From the NCBI GenBank assembly GCA_003538135.1, contig DPOR01000018.1, positions 1-25,992 of the forward strand: 25,992 nucleotides of DNA, written 5' to 3'. Shown piece after piece: positions 1 to 8,112 of the stretch. Both the position numbers and the translations under genes were made by a program. The notes under the pieces are model-generated. The model worked only from the letters and a program-made list of their open reading frames with translations, searched no databases and was not told the origin of the DNA. Every line of letters starts with the position of its first letter. Within the stretch, counting starts at the first letter, position 1. This DNA is from Oscillospiraceae bacterium. GTDB taxonomy: Bacteria > Bacillota > Clostridia > Oscillospirales > Acutalibacteraceae.

Positions 1-140
1 TTTCACTTTTTGTTAAGATTAAACGCTTTGAATATTGGGCGCGGAGCGTGTCAAGGGGTGCAGAAGCACCGACCGAGCCGGCAGGCGAGACCAAGTTCCT
101 CTCTCCTTGTCCCAAAAGTAAATGCAGGTGCTTTTTTCAA

Positions 141-250
141 TTAAGCGCACCTTCGGTGCATGAAAAATGAAGGCGCTTCGCTAATGAAGTGCGATAAACC
201 GCATGAAAAGCAAAGTGCGCACTTCGTGCGAGCATAGCGAGCACTTCATA
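141..250. repeat. Hairpin-cluster intergenic repeat
   Basis: Several short perfect hairpins with identical or near-identical loops follow each other: GCACC-TTC-GGTGC (147-159), GCG-CTT-CGC (173-181) and CGCAC-TTC-GTGCG (218-230). They are separated by AATGAAG/ATGAAAA-like spacers, and the string GCACTTCATAA closes the block at about 241-251. Tandem hairpins of this style are known as dispersed intergenic repeats in clostridial genomes. That this is a multicopy element is inference; only one copy is in the window. Confidence 0.5.
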
Positions 251-360
251 ACGCTGTTGTATTGAATAACCGAGCAATAAGATGTAAATCTGACGGCTTT
301 TTTACTTATTCGCTCTTGACTTTTCACTAAAACCGTGAAAAAAACTCTCTGTTCATGATA

Positions 361-389
361 TTGAATCGAAGGGCTTAATATGCAATAAT
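361..389 (+). promoter_or_regulatory. Weak candidate promoter for the XRE regulator
   Basis: TTGAAT (361-366) and AATAAT (384-389) are separated by 17 bp, about 50 bp before the ATG at 439. The -10 match is imperfect, and overlapping TAATAT is an alternative with a 19-bp spacer. Confidence 0.35.
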
Positions 390-409
390 ATATTCAGAAA
401 GAGGCGCCG

Positions 410-426
410 CTTTCAATCATTGAAAG
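410..426. promoter_or_regulatory. Perfect palindrome, candidate operator
   Basis: CTTTCAAT-C-ATTGAAAG is a perfect 8-1-8 inverted repeat immediately before the Shine-Dalgarno sequence of the XRE regulator, downstream of the candidate -10. The size and symmetry suit a dimeric HTH repressor, and autoregulation is the simplest reading. Alternatively it forms an RNA stem that affects translation. Confidence 0.45.
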
Positions 427-438
427 AGAGGTTCTACT

Positions 439-1533
439 ATGAAACTGAATATAGGCGAAACGATAAAAAGAATGAGGAAAGAAAAAGAGATCACGCAGGA
501 GGAGTTTGCACAGGTTCTCGGTGTGTCGTGTCAATCCGTGTCGCGCTGGGAAAATGGTTTATGTTATCCTGATATTGAGCTTGTGCCTACCATCGCATCA
601 TTTTTTGATGTTTCCACCGATAAGCTTATGGGTGTCGATGAAATAACCGAAATGGAAAATGTAGAAAAATATCTTGAACGCTTTCAGCTTTCCATAAGCA
701 TGGGTGAGATAGATAGGTGCATTGCTGTTGCCCGTGAGGGGGTCGGGGAATATCCGAATAATTACATTCTGCTTGATAAACTGATGTATGCTCTTTTTGT
801 CGCGGGTGATGATGACGGTAACATTCCGGAATGGAAAGAAAATATGGAAAGGTATGATTCTGAAATCACTGCCCTTGGTGAAAGAATTATGAAATATTGC
901 CCCGATCAAAGCATACGGCTTGCGGCAACCGCGAGACTTGCGTTTAACCATTGTCTGCATGGGAGAAAAGAAATCGGCAGAAAAATTTATGAAACACTGC
1001 CTTCGATGGAAAACTGCCGTGAATTGCAGATATGGTGGGCACTAAAAAAAGAAGAAAAGTTGCCCTTTTTGCGCAACGCGATTATGAAAAGCTATGAAAA
1101 TTTGCAAACATTTATTTGGCTTTTAGCGGATGCGGATGTGGTTGATAACGAAACAGAGCTTATTGTGTTGAAAAAAGTGTTTGATTTGGAGAAGCTTATC
1201 CTTGACGGCAACAGACCAAACAATAATTGGGGTGTTGCGTGGCTTGATTTTGATATTGCCAAAAGATATGCGCTTTTGAAGGATTACGATAATATGTATA
1301 AGCACCTGCATTTAGCCGTTGATGAAGCGAAGGCTTTTGATAATCGACCCGATGAGCAGAGATACAGTGCGGTATTGGTCGGCGAAATAATTGAGCGAAA
1401 AACAGATTTCGAGACTGCTGACACAAGAACTCTTTGCGAAATACTTAGAGATAAATGGATACTGCATGATGAGTTTGATTCGGTGCGCGATACCGATAAA
1501 TTTAAAGCAATTATAAAAGAACTCAGCGAATAA
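439..1533 (+). CDS. XRE-family HTH regulator with long C-terminal domain
   Basis: This is a DNA-binding transcriptional regulator of the XRE/Cro-CI class. Residues about 5-62 form the HTH domain (GETIKRMRKEKEITQEEFAQ, then SCQSVSRWENG and a typical PDIELVPTIASFFDVSTDKL end). The remaining 300 residues are charged, rich in aromatic residues and look all-helical, possibly TPR-like as in other long XRE proteins of Firmicutes that sense peptides or cell state; no catalytic motif is visible. The start is set by GAGAGG about 8 bases before the ATG. The gene stands alone, followed by a bidirectional terminator. It is visibly A/T-richer than genes beyond 3500, which could mean later acquisition. The target and signal cannot be read from the sequence, but the palindrome at 410-426 suggests autoregulation. 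Confidence 0.85.
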   Translation: MKLNIGETIKRMRKEKEITQEEFAQVLGVSCQSVSRWENGLCYPDIELVPTIASFFDVSTDKLMGVDEITEMENVEKYLERFQLSISMGEIDRCIAVAREGVGEYPNNYILLDKLMYALFVAGDDDGNIPEWKENMERYDSEITALGERIMKYCPDQSIRLAATARLAFNHCLHGRKEIGRKIYETLPSMENCRELQIWWALKKEEKLPFLRNAIMKSYENLQTFIWLLADADVVDNETELIVLKKVFDLEKLILDGNRPNNNWGVAWLDFDIAKRYALLKDYDNMYKHLHLAVDEAKAFDNRPDEQRYSAVLVGEIIERKTDFETADTRTLCEILRDKWILHDEFDSVRDTDKFKAIIKELSE

Positions 1534-1557
1534 AATTTCAGAACGCAAAAATACAAA

Positions 1558-1590
1558 GCGGCATCACACGCGAATGGCGTGCGGTGCCGC
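1558..1590. terminator. Bidirectional terminator between two XRE genes
   Basis: A strong stem has outer arms GCGGCA (1558-1563) and TGCCGC (1585-1590) and inner arms CACGC (1567-1571) and GCGTG (1577-1581). On the plus strand AATCTTTAATTT follows; on the minus strand TTTGTATTTTT follows. It can end both convergent regulator genes. Confidence 0.75.
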
Positions 1591-1680
1591 AATCTTTAAT
1601 TTGAATGTATTTGAGTTTAACGATGTCGCAGGTTGCGGATTTCCGACCCCTTCGCCCCCAATAGCAGTGAGATGTCAGTC

Positions 1681-2067
1681 CTATTGTTTAAATTGTTGTT
1701 TTGGTGGAATACGAAGCAATCCGGCAATGTAGTCGGTGCTGTATCCGGTTACGGCTGACAAATGCTGCAATGCCGCCGCAGTATCTATTGGTGCTGTATT
1801 TGCAGTCACAGTATGGTCTAACAGTGTATCTATGCTGATATTAAGATAGTCGCATATACGCGCGATAGTAATATATGATGGTGCTTTACCGTGCGACATA
1901 TGCGACATCATATTACTACCGATGCTTAATTCTTGTAACATGGTTTTTAATGTGGTATTTTGCTGCATGCACTCTTTCTTTATCTTATTCGCAATAACAG
2001 CAGGTTCATAGCTGCTAATATCGTGTAGGTTATCATTCTTTTCCTTTTCCATAGCAAAAATTTCCAT
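1681..2067 (-). CDS. Small XRE-type HTH protein
   Basis: This 128-aa protein has an XRE-like HTH at about residues 27-85: TLKTMLQELSIGSNMMSHMS, with SYITIARICDYLNISIDTLL completing the fold. The C-terminal 40 residues (LSAVTGYSTDYIAGLLRIPP) are short and of unknown role, perhaps dimerisation. The start is uncertain: the ATG at 2067 and the in-frame ATG at 2052 both lack a good Shine-Dalgarno, and the sequence upstream (TATATAGTATT) looks more like a -10 element, so leaderless or weak translation is possible. Base composition is A/T-rich, like the neighbouring XRE gene and unlike the genes from 3500 on. Such proteins are often chromosomal repressors or remnants of mobile elements, but no other mobile-element gene is present. 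Confidence 0.75.
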   Translation of the reverse strand: MEIFAMEKEKNDNLHDISSYEPAVIANKIKKECMQQNTTLKTMLQELSIGSNMMSHMSHGKAPSYITIARICDYLNISIDTLLDHTVTANTAPIDTAAALQHLSAVTGYSTDYIAGLLRIPPKQQFKQ

Positions 2068-2118
2068 AATACTATATAGCCCAAATCAATTTCCTGCTTC
2101 GACAGTTCAAATTTACAG

Positions 2119-2391
2119 TTAAATACTCTTATTTTTCCTGCTGCGTATAACAAGAACAATGATAACGGCGATTGCAGCCGCAAGCCCGACTCCTATCAGG
2201 CTAAAAATGAGCGTCGAATGCTCGCTTGTTCTGATTTTGTCTATCAATTCGGAGATACCGCCGACAATTAAAATTACGGCAAGCCACACAGTCCAACGAA
2301 AACAGACGCTTCTTTTTCTTCTTTTTTCAGCTTTCTCGGCAGCCGGTTCATCTCCGAAAACAGGCTCATTCCAAAATGATTTTAATGACAT
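2119..2391 (-). CDS. Small two-helix membrane protein
   Basis: This 90-aa protein was not assigned to a family. It has a charged N-terminus (EKAEKRRKR), a transmembrane helix at about 33-50 (WTVWLAVILIVGGI), a short polar link, a second helix at about 61-82 (LIFSLIGVGLAAAIAVIIVL) and a basic tail (RSRKNKS). By the positive-inside rule both ends would be cytoplasmic. The start is supported by AAAGGAG 8 bases before the ATG. It begins 21 bases after the stop of the DUF3267 gene and is the last gene of the operon read from about 3450, which suggests it works with that membrane protein. No terminator was recognised after it. Confidence 0.75.
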   Translation of the reverse strand: MSLKSFWNEPVFGDEPAAEKAEKRRKRSVCFRWTVWLAVILIVGGISELIDKIRTSEHSTLIFSLIGVGLAAAIAVIIVLVIRSRKNKSI

Positions 2392-2412
2392 TTTCTAAGC
2401 TCCTTTGCAGCA

Positions 2413-3000
2413 TCATTCCCCCACATACCAATACGACCGCATACCGGACATATAGATTTTTCCGTTTTTCGGCACCTGCCGTATGGCGTTGAACACATTA
2501 TAGTAGTCGCCCGCGCCCATGCTCGTGCAGAGCATACCGAACAGGGTCAGCGCTTTAAGCTGCGGGAATATCATGCCGAGGGCGTAGGGGATAATGCCGA
2601 AAACTATGTTCGGGAGCATGGACATAAATATGAACCTGCCCTTGCTCATCGGCTCCGTGCCGACAACGAACAGCATACCCTGCTTGAAATTAGTGTAGAG
2701 ATACACATCATTTTTGAAGCAGACGGCGTGGAGCAGCTCGTGCGGAAACAGGATGAGCAGAGAGCCGAGCAGGGCTGCGCCCCAGGCTATTACAGATGAT
2801 TTTCCGCGCGTGATATCCGGCAGCCTTAAATACGCCGCGACGGCGAGAACGGCAAAAATCACGAAAGAGACGGCGTTTGCGATAACAGCCAGCTTTTTCA
2901 TGCTGTCCGCCTCTTTGAACTCCGTTGCACCGGGCTTGTGCTCCGCCTGCGGCAGCGTGTTCGGGTCGAGATTGAATTTTCCCATGTAGTGAAGCTTCAT
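2413..3000 (-). CDS. DUF3267 zincin-like membrane protein
   Basis: This 195-aa integral membrane protein carries HELLH (about residues 87-91), the HExxH signature of zinc metallopeptidases, inside a hydrophobic segment, as in the DUF3267 family described as putative zincin peptidases. Hydrophobic helices lie at about 38-58, 70-90, 115-140 and 140-165. The start at 3000 is preferred over the in-frame ATG at 3027 because GAAAGGGTGA sits just before it and because it begins only a base beyond the TGA of the DUF1893 gene, as expected for coupled translation. The substrate is unknown; an intramembrane or membrane-proximal protease is inference from the motif. The 90-aa membrane protein follows 21 bases downstream. 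Confidence 0.8.
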   Translation of the reverse strand: MKLHYMGKFNLDPNTLPQAEHKPGATEFKEADSMKKLAVIANAVSFVIFAVLAVAAYLRLPDITRGKSSVIAWGAALLGSLLILFPHELLHAVCFKNDVYLYTNFKQGMLFVVGTEPMSKGRFIFMSMLPNIVFGIIPYALGMIFPQLKALTLFGMLCTSMGAGDYYNVFNAIRQVPKNGKIYMSGMRSYWYVGE

Positions 3001-3001
3001 G

Positions 3002-3442
3002 TCAGTCACCCTTTCGCAATTTTTCAATTGTTTCTTTTATTTTTTTCGGCGCCTCGGCGGGGTCGTCAATATCCCTAACCGCTCTTTCCATCGGGCACAT
3101 ACCGTCTTTTTGGCGGTTGACTATATATTCGACCTCTTCGCCGCAGGAATATTTTATCCCGTGCTCGTCAAAGACCGCTTTTGCTCCTCGGCTCATAACC
3201 GCGGCATATATTTCACTTATTCCGAGCAGAACGAACAGCATCGCCGCCGCCTTGCCGACGGCCTTGTCCGCAGCCGAATATCCGCGAATATCCGCGCCGC
3301 CGTCAAGAAGCTCCATGAGCGGCGCAACTCCGCGCTTTTGGCTTATATGTATGTTGTCGCCCTTGCAGACTACGCAGGTGCAGCCCTCGCTTATCAAAAT
3401 TTGTTTCGCTCTTTCAATATCGGTCATGTTTTCACCGCCCAT
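3002..3442 (-). CDS. DUF1893 family protein, deaminase-like fold
   Basis: This 146-aa cytosolic protein matches the DUF1893 pattern: ERAKQIL...CTCVVCKGD near the N-terminus, RGVAPLMELLDGG, the conserved SAADKAVGKAAAMLFVLLG helix, EYIVNRQKDG and the cysteine motif MCPMERAV. The family is thought to share the cytidine-deaminase-like fold, but its reaction is unknown. Two starts are possible: the ATG at 3442, preceded by AGGGA, and the ATG at 3427, preceded by GGTGA, which gives the more usual family N-terminus (MTDIERAK). The gene opens a minus-strand operon with the DUF3267 zincin-like and small membrane proteins, behind a good promoter at 3461-3490. Confidence 0.85.
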   Translation of the reverse strand: MGGENMTDIERAKQILISEGCTCVVCKGDNIHISQKRGVAPLMELLDGGADIRGYSAADKAVGKAAAMLFVLLGISEIYAAVMSRGAKAVFDEHGIKYSCGEEVEYIVNRQKDGMCPMERAVRDIDDPAEAPKKIKETIEKLRKGD

Positions 3443-3460
3443 TATTTCCCTGTTTTAAAT

Positions 3461-3490
3461 ATTATACTATAACAGCGTCCGCTTTTTCAA
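3461..3490 (-). promoter_or_regulatory. Promoter of the DUF1893 operon
   Basis: Read on the minus strand, TTGAAA (3485-3490) and TATAAT (3461-3466) have an 18-bp spacer. The -10 is a consensus match, about 20 bases before the ATG at 3442. Confidence 0.7.
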
Positions 3491-3497
3491 TCGGCAA

Positions 3498-3526
3498 TGG
3501 ACAAAAAGTTCGGGCTGTGTTATTAT
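3498..3526 (+). promoter_or_regulatory. Promoter of the HAD phosphatase gene
   Basis: TGGACA (3498-3503) and TATTAT (3521-3526) have a 17-bp spacer, just before GGAGGG and the ATG at 3553. It lies back to back with the DUF1893 promoter, so the two may affect each other. Confidence 0.6.
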
Positions 3527-3552
3527 AGTAAAAACGCTTTCGGAGGGAACGC

Positions 3553-4374
3553 ATGGAGACAAAGTATATTTTTCTTGATATAGACGGGACACTTGTCGAC
3601 TTTCAGGGCAAGCTCGCGGATTCGGCGCTCGAGGCGCTGAAGGCCGCCAAGGCTAACGGGCACAAGCTCTTTGTCTGCACGGGCAGACAGCGCTCGCAGA
3701 TTTATCCGTGGCTGCTCGAAAAGATAACCTTTGACGGCGCGGTCTGCTCGTCGGGCGCATATGTTATGGCGGACGGCGAGTGCATAGCTCGGCACTGCTT
3801 CTCAAAGGAGTACATGGCCTTTCTCGCCCGATATTTCACCTCCCTGCACGCGCCCTACTGTGTACAGACCGAGCATACGCTCATGCTCGAAAAATGGTGC
3901 GCGGACGCGATAGTTGCGCACTATCTTGCCGACGGCATCGACCGCGGCAAAATAAACTCGCTCTTCGGCATGACTACGGTAGTAGAGAGTGCGTCCGAGC
4001 TGACTTCCGCCGAAAAGCTCATATATTACGGAGCGCCCAAGGGACTCGGCGAGGTTGCCGCCGACCTCGGGGAGCGTTTCGGCGTCGTGCGCTACAGCTT
4101 CGGCAACATGGGCGACCGCTGCGGCGAGGTTACGGACAGCAGATACACAAAGGCCACCGGAATGGCGGAGATACTGCGCCGCTTCGATGCGCCGAGGAGC
4201 GCGACGATAGCCTTCGGCGACGGCGACAACGACCTCGAGATGATGGACTTCGCGGAGTACGGAGTTGCTATGGGCAACGCGACGCCCGCCCTCATAGCGG
4301 CGGCGGACACAGTGACGGACGACATAAATTCCGACGGGCTTTATAACGCCTTTAAAAAGCTCGGACTTATATAA
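3553..4374 (+). CDS. Cof-type HAD-IIB phosphatase
   Basis: This 273-aa cytosolic hydrolase belongs to the haloacid dehalogenase superfamily, Cof/YbjI-like subclass IIB, which dephosphorylates sugar phosphates and similar metabolites. Motif I is FLDIDGTLVD, with nucleophile Asp9 and acid/base Asp11; motif II is the Thr in FVCTGRQRS; motif III is the Lys in SRYTKATGM; motif IV is FGDGDNDLEMM. The region between motifs II and III (about 85-190) is the C2B cap that decides the substrate. The length is normal for the family. The start is fixed by GGAGGG 6 bases before the ATG. The gene is monocistronic, with its own promoter and terminator, so the context gives no hint of substrate. Confidence 0.92.
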   Translation: METKYIFLDIDGTLVDFQGKLADSALEALKAAKANGHKLFVCTGRQRSQIYPWLLEKITFDGAVCSSGAYVMADGECIARHCFSKEYMAFLARYFTSLHAPYCVQTEHTLMLEKWCADAIVAHYLADGIDRGKINSLFGMTTVVESASELTSAEKLIYYGAPKGLGEVAADLGERFGVVRYSFGNMGDRCGEVTDSRYTKATGMAEILRRFDAPRSATIAFGDGDNDLEMMDFAEYGVAMGNATPALIAAADTVTDDINSDGLYNAFKKLGLI

Positions 4375-4378
4375 AACA

Positions 4379-4419
4379 GCGCAGAAGCGGCTATTTACTC
4401 CCGTTTCTGCGCATTTTGT
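4379..4419 (+). terminator. Terminator after the HAD gene
   Basis: GCGCAGAAGCGG (4379-4390) pairs with CCGTTTCTGCGC (4401-4412) with one mismatched pair, has a 10-base loop and is followed by ATTTTGT. Confidence 0.75.
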
Positions 4420-4422
4420 ATG

Positions 4423-4451
4423 TTGCTTATTTTCGCTTTCTATGATAATAT
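4423..4451 (+). promoter_or_regulatory. Promoter of the DUF4474 gene
   Basis: TTGCTT (4423-4428) and TAATAT (4446-4451) have a 17-bp spacer, 35 bases before the ATG at 4487. Confidence 0.5.
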
Positions 4452-4486
4452 TTTATTGGCGAAGCAAAGTATGAGGAGGAAAAACA

Positions 4487-5674
4487 ATGCAAAAAGTTAA
4501 AAGAACACTGAGCTTTATCTTGTCCCTTGTGATTCTTTTGTGCGCTGCCTGCGTCCCCGCAAATGCGGTTGCCAAGAAGGCGGAGCCGACGGGTATCTAC
4601 GGCTATATTATGAAGAACGGCTATCCTACGATGTCAACCGAGGATTTCTTCAAGTATGTCAACAGTATCGACAATGCCGTTTACCTGCTCACGGGCTTCC
4701 ACTTTGTGGCGCAGGATAAGTTCAACGTGGTGCTCGACGATAAGCTTGACGCCCTGTGCTCGAGCGTCGCCAGAGCCTCGGGACTTGATGCCGCGCTGAT
4801 AATGAAGAGTATGCCGGAATTCAACGGCCTCGCCGTCAAGGTCAGCGAAAAATATCATATCAATGTGCCCGAGCTTCAAAAGAAGCTCAACGAGCTTTCC
4901 GAAAAATACGCAAAGGAGGGCAATTCCGCTCTCTCGCTCATTTTCCGCGCTGCTGCGGTCTATTTCGGAATAATCGACGAGGCATATCTCTACTGCGTAC
5001 CCGTCGAGGGCTTGGAGGACACATATGAGATATATTGCCGCGTGACCTACCGCGACGGCAGGACGGAGGAGCTGCCCTCGGGCACGTATTATAACATAAA
5101 GACCCAGATGCTCTACGGCAAGGACGACAACGGAATGGTCGGCATAGGCTATGATTTCGACGTCGGAAAGGCCATGGTCATAACGCCTGTTCATGTCTGG
5201 ATGCGAAACTTCGGCTTTACCGTGGCATATGATATCTTCTGCTATATCACTCCGCTGTTCAACTATCAGACCGCGCGCATTAAATTTAACTACGCCGGCA
5301 GCGAGTGGATGATTCAGCTCTGGAAGGGCAGATATGTCATAACAAACGGCGCGGAAATAGGCATATACAAGCGCGAGCCCGGGTCAAAGGGAACGTTTTA
5401 TAACTGCGTGGGCGATGAGGATATGCTGCTCATGTCGCTCGACCTCTTCCACGGAGACGACCTGCTCGTCCACCGCGACCCGATGTATCACTGGTGGCTG
5501 ACGGGCTTCACCGTCAGCAAGACGGTGTATCTGCCGCAGAGCCTGACCCTGACCGGAAGCATCACGTTTAAAGATGCGGAGATGACGCGCGTATTCTGCG
5601 AGGGAATAGAAAACAGAAACTTCCATGATATAAGCTATCAAAAGAACGGAATCACCGTGACATTTGAATGGTAA
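4487..5674 (+). CDS. Exported DUF4474 domain protein
   Basis: This 395-aa secreted protein has a clear signal peptide: basic MQKVKR, hydrophobic core at about 8-21 and an ANA-type cleavage site near residue 27 (CVPANAVAK). Residues 30-170 are helical and charged. The C-terminal half matches DUF4474: a glycine/aromatic-rich region with EWMIQLWKGRYVITNGAEIG, TFYNCVGDEDMLLMSLDLF and HWWLTGF, followed by beta-rich sequence. The family occurs in gut and rumen Clostridia and has no known reaction; the conserved W/G/E set suggests ligand binding, but this is inference. The start is set by GAGGAGG 6-8 bases before the ATG. The gene is monocistronic between its own promoter and terminator. Confidence 0.82.
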   Translation: MQKVKRTLSFILSLVILLCAACVPANAVAKKAEPTGIYGYIMKNGYPTMSTEDFFKYVNSIDNAVYLLTGFHFVAQDKFNVVLDDKLDALCSSVARASGLDAALIMKSMPEFNGLAVKVSEKYHINVPELQKKLNELSEKYAKEGNSALSLIFRAAAVYFGIIDEAYLYCVPVEGLEDTYEIYCRVTYRDGRTEELPSGTYYNIKTQMLYGKDDNGMVGIGYDFDVGKAMVITPVHVWMRNFGFTVAYDIFCYITPLFNYQTARIKFNYAGSEWMIQLWKGRYVITNGAEIGIYKREPGSKGTFYNCVGDEDMLLMSLDLFHGDDLLVHRDPMYHWWLTGFTVSKTVYLPQSLTLTGSITFKDAEMTRVFCEGIENRNFHDISYQKNGITVTFEW

Positions 5675-5680
5675 AAGCAA

Positions 5681-5707
5681 GAGGGGCTGCGCTCAACGCG
5701 GCCCCTC
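5681..5707. terminator. Bidirectional terminator, DUF4474 / DUF1292
   Basis: GAGGGGC (5681-5687) pairs with GCCCCTC (5701-5707), and the inner GCG/CGC extends the stem. On the plus strand ATCTGTTTTC follows; on the minus strand TTGCTTTTA follows. It separates two convergent genes. Confidence 0.7.
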
Positions 5708-5715
5708 ATCTGTTT

Positions 5716-6102
5716 TCAGTTGTCCTCGTCGAAATGGTCGAGCTCGTTTTCGCTTTCAAGCTCATCGCCGATACCGTCGAAGATGCTCAGCTCCTGCTCG
5801 AGCCTCTCGCGGAACTCGACGAAAACCTCGTCGTATTCGGGCTCGTTGCCGGTCACATAGGTGTATTCGTCGGCGTCCTCGTCGTATTCTATCTTCATCA
5901 CGGCGAACTGCATATCGCCCGATTCGATATTTTCGACGGGCAGGAGAATAACATAGTTCTCGCCCTTGTGCTCAACGATATCGACAACCGACATATCGAC
6001 CTCGTTGCCGTCCTCGTCAACGAGAGTGACGTAGCTGTCCTCGGCGCAGGCCTCTTCCTCGCCCTCGGGATAAAAATCAAGAATGTTGTTGTCCTCAGCC
6101 AT
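5716..6102 (-). CDS. DUF1292 (UPF0473-like) acidic protein
   Basis: This 128-aa, very acidic cytosolic protein has the DUF1292 core at about residues 22-85: SYVTLVDEDGNEVDMSVVDI, then KGENYVILLPVE and DADEYTYVTGNE. Family members are small Firmicute proteins of unknown function, often coded next to RNA or housekeeping genes. The C-terminal 40 residues are an acidic Glu/Asp helix. Its AAGGAG site sits directly after the ychF stop codon (11 bases between the genes), so it is the second gene of a ychF operon and probably translationally coupled. It ends at the bidirectional terminator at 5681-5707. Confidence 0.88.
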   Translation of the reverse strand: MAEDNNILDFYPEGEEEACAEDSYVTLVDEDGNEVDMSVVDIVEHKGENYVILLPVENIESGDMQFAVMKIEYDEDADEYTYVTGNEPEYDEVFVEFRERLEQELSIFDGIGDELESENELDHFDEDN

Positions 6103-6113
6103 AGCTTACTCCT

Positions 6114-7208
<1,095 letters not shown>

Positions 7209-7242
7209 TTCAAATGACATCCTTTAAACTTATATTCATTTA

Positions 7243-7271
7243 ATTATAACCTTTAGCGGTCAAAAAAACAA
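7243..7271 (-). promoter_or_regulatory. Promoter of the ychF operon
   Basis: On the minus strand TTGTTT (7266-7271) and TATAAT (7243-7248) have a 17-bp spacer, 35 bases before the ATG at 7208. Confidence 0.6.
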
Positions 7272-7299
7272 CCGCAACCGCGCTTTTATCAATAAAAAA

Positions 7300-7328
7300 T
7301 TGCAAAATCTCCGCCCATGGTGTACAAT
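7300..7328 (+). promoter_or_regulatory. Promoter of tcdA
   Basis: TTGCAA (7300-7305) and TACAAT (7323-7328) have a 17-bp spacer, 32 bases before the TTG start at 7361. It is divergent from the ychF promoter. Confidence 0.65.
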
Positions 7329-7360
7329 AATCCCATAAGAAACTACCGGAGGCAGATGCT

Positions 7361-8068
7361 TTGGAACTTTCTCGCTTTTCAAGAGGTGAAATGCTGATAG
7401 GCAAGAAGGCGGCGGAGAAGCTCGCCCGCTGTCACGTTGCGGTGTTCGGGCTCGGCGGCGTCGGCTCGTATACTGCGGAGGCGCTTGCCCGCGCGGGCGT
7501 AGGGGAGCTGACCGTTGTTGACAACGACGAGATATCAATTACAAATATCAACCGCCAGCTTTACGCGCTGACCTCGACCGTCGGCATGAAAAAAACTCAA
7601 GTCGCAGCCGAAAGAATAAAGGATATAAACCCCGAATGCAAGGTGAATATCATTGACGGGTTCTATCTTGAAGAAAATTCGGCGGACTTCTTCGAGGGCG
7701 GCTATGACTATATCGCCGACGCCGTAGACACCGTTCAGGCGAAGCTGTCCCTGGCGGCAGAGTCGCAGAGGCGTGGAATACCGCTGATATCGTGCATGGG
7801 CACGGGCAACAAGCTCGACCCGACTCTCTTCAGGGTCTCCGATATCTCAAAAACCTCGGTTTGTCCGCTGTGCCGCGTGATGCGCCGCGAGCTCAAAGCG
7901 CGGGGGATAAATCATCTGAAGGTCGTTTGGTCGCCCGAGCAGCCGATAAAGCCCGGGGAGACCGCCGAGGAGAGCTCACGCAGGGCTCTGCCCGGGAGTA
8001 TATCGTTCGTCCCGCCCGTAGCGGGCATGATAATGGCGGGCGAGATAATCAAAGATTTGATAAAATAG
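7361..8068 (+). CDS. tcdA: tRNA t6A dehydratase TcdA (CsdL), E1-like
   Basis: This 235-aa ThiF/MoeB/E1-like enzyme cyclises N6-threonylcarbamoyladenosine at position 37 of tRNAs to ct6A using ATP. It shows the family opening FSRGEMLIGKKAAEKL, the nucleotide-binding motif GLGGVGS (30-36), DNDEISITNINRQLYA, the DAVDT segment, the SCMGTGNKLDP motif and a C-terminal CPLCRVMRREL cysteine pair. The start is TTG, set by GGAGG 8 bases upstream; the only nearby ATG (7356) is in a frame that closes quickly. The divergent neighbour is another translation gene, ychF. The lipoprotein gene begins 45 bases downstream with no clear terminator between, so read-through is likely. Confidence 0.92.
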   Translation: MELSRFSRGEMLIGKKAAEKLARCHVAVFGLGGVGSYTAEALARAGVGELTVVDNDEISITNINRQLYALTSTVGMKKTQVAAERIKDINPECKVNIIDGFYLEENSADFFEGGYDYIADAVDTVQAKLSLAAESQRRGIPLISCMGTGNKLDPTLFRVSDISKTSVCPLCRVMRRELKARGINHLKVVWSPEQPIKPGETAEESSRRALPGSISFVPPVAGMIMAGEIIKDLIK

Positions 8069-8112
8069 TGTAAAGTTATATGGCTTTACGGATTTCCCGA
8101 GAGGAGACAGGT

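Larger units (their letters stand above)
1..438. other. Left-end intergenic region
   Basis: No convincing gene lies in this stretch. Plus-strand frames 1 and 3 are open from the window edge to about 144 and 170, but without a start, family resemblance or normal composition, so they cannot be told from chance or from the tail of a gene beginning outside. Positions 141-250 hold a cluster of short GC-rich hairpins on an A/T-rich background. Positions 300-438 look like the control region of the following regulator gene, with a weak promoter and a perfect palindrome. Confidence 0.6.

Noticed and set aside
3..170. Open plus-strand frame from the window edge as the end of a gene
   Set aside because: No start, no recognisable family, odd composition, and it runs into the hairpin repeat; it could be chance or a tail that cannot be judged.
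141..250. CRISPR array
   Set aside because: The hairpins are too short and uneven, with no equal repeats and unique spacers, and no cas genes are present.
3780..4346. Long Arg-rich alternate-frame reading inside the HAD gene
   Set aside because: Arg-rich translation typical of a wrong frame in GC-rich DNA; the HAD motifs in the other frame are complete.
8069..8112. Separate promoter for the binding lipoprotein
   Set aside because: Only a TTATAT-like string without a properly spaced -35; read-through from tcdA is simpler.
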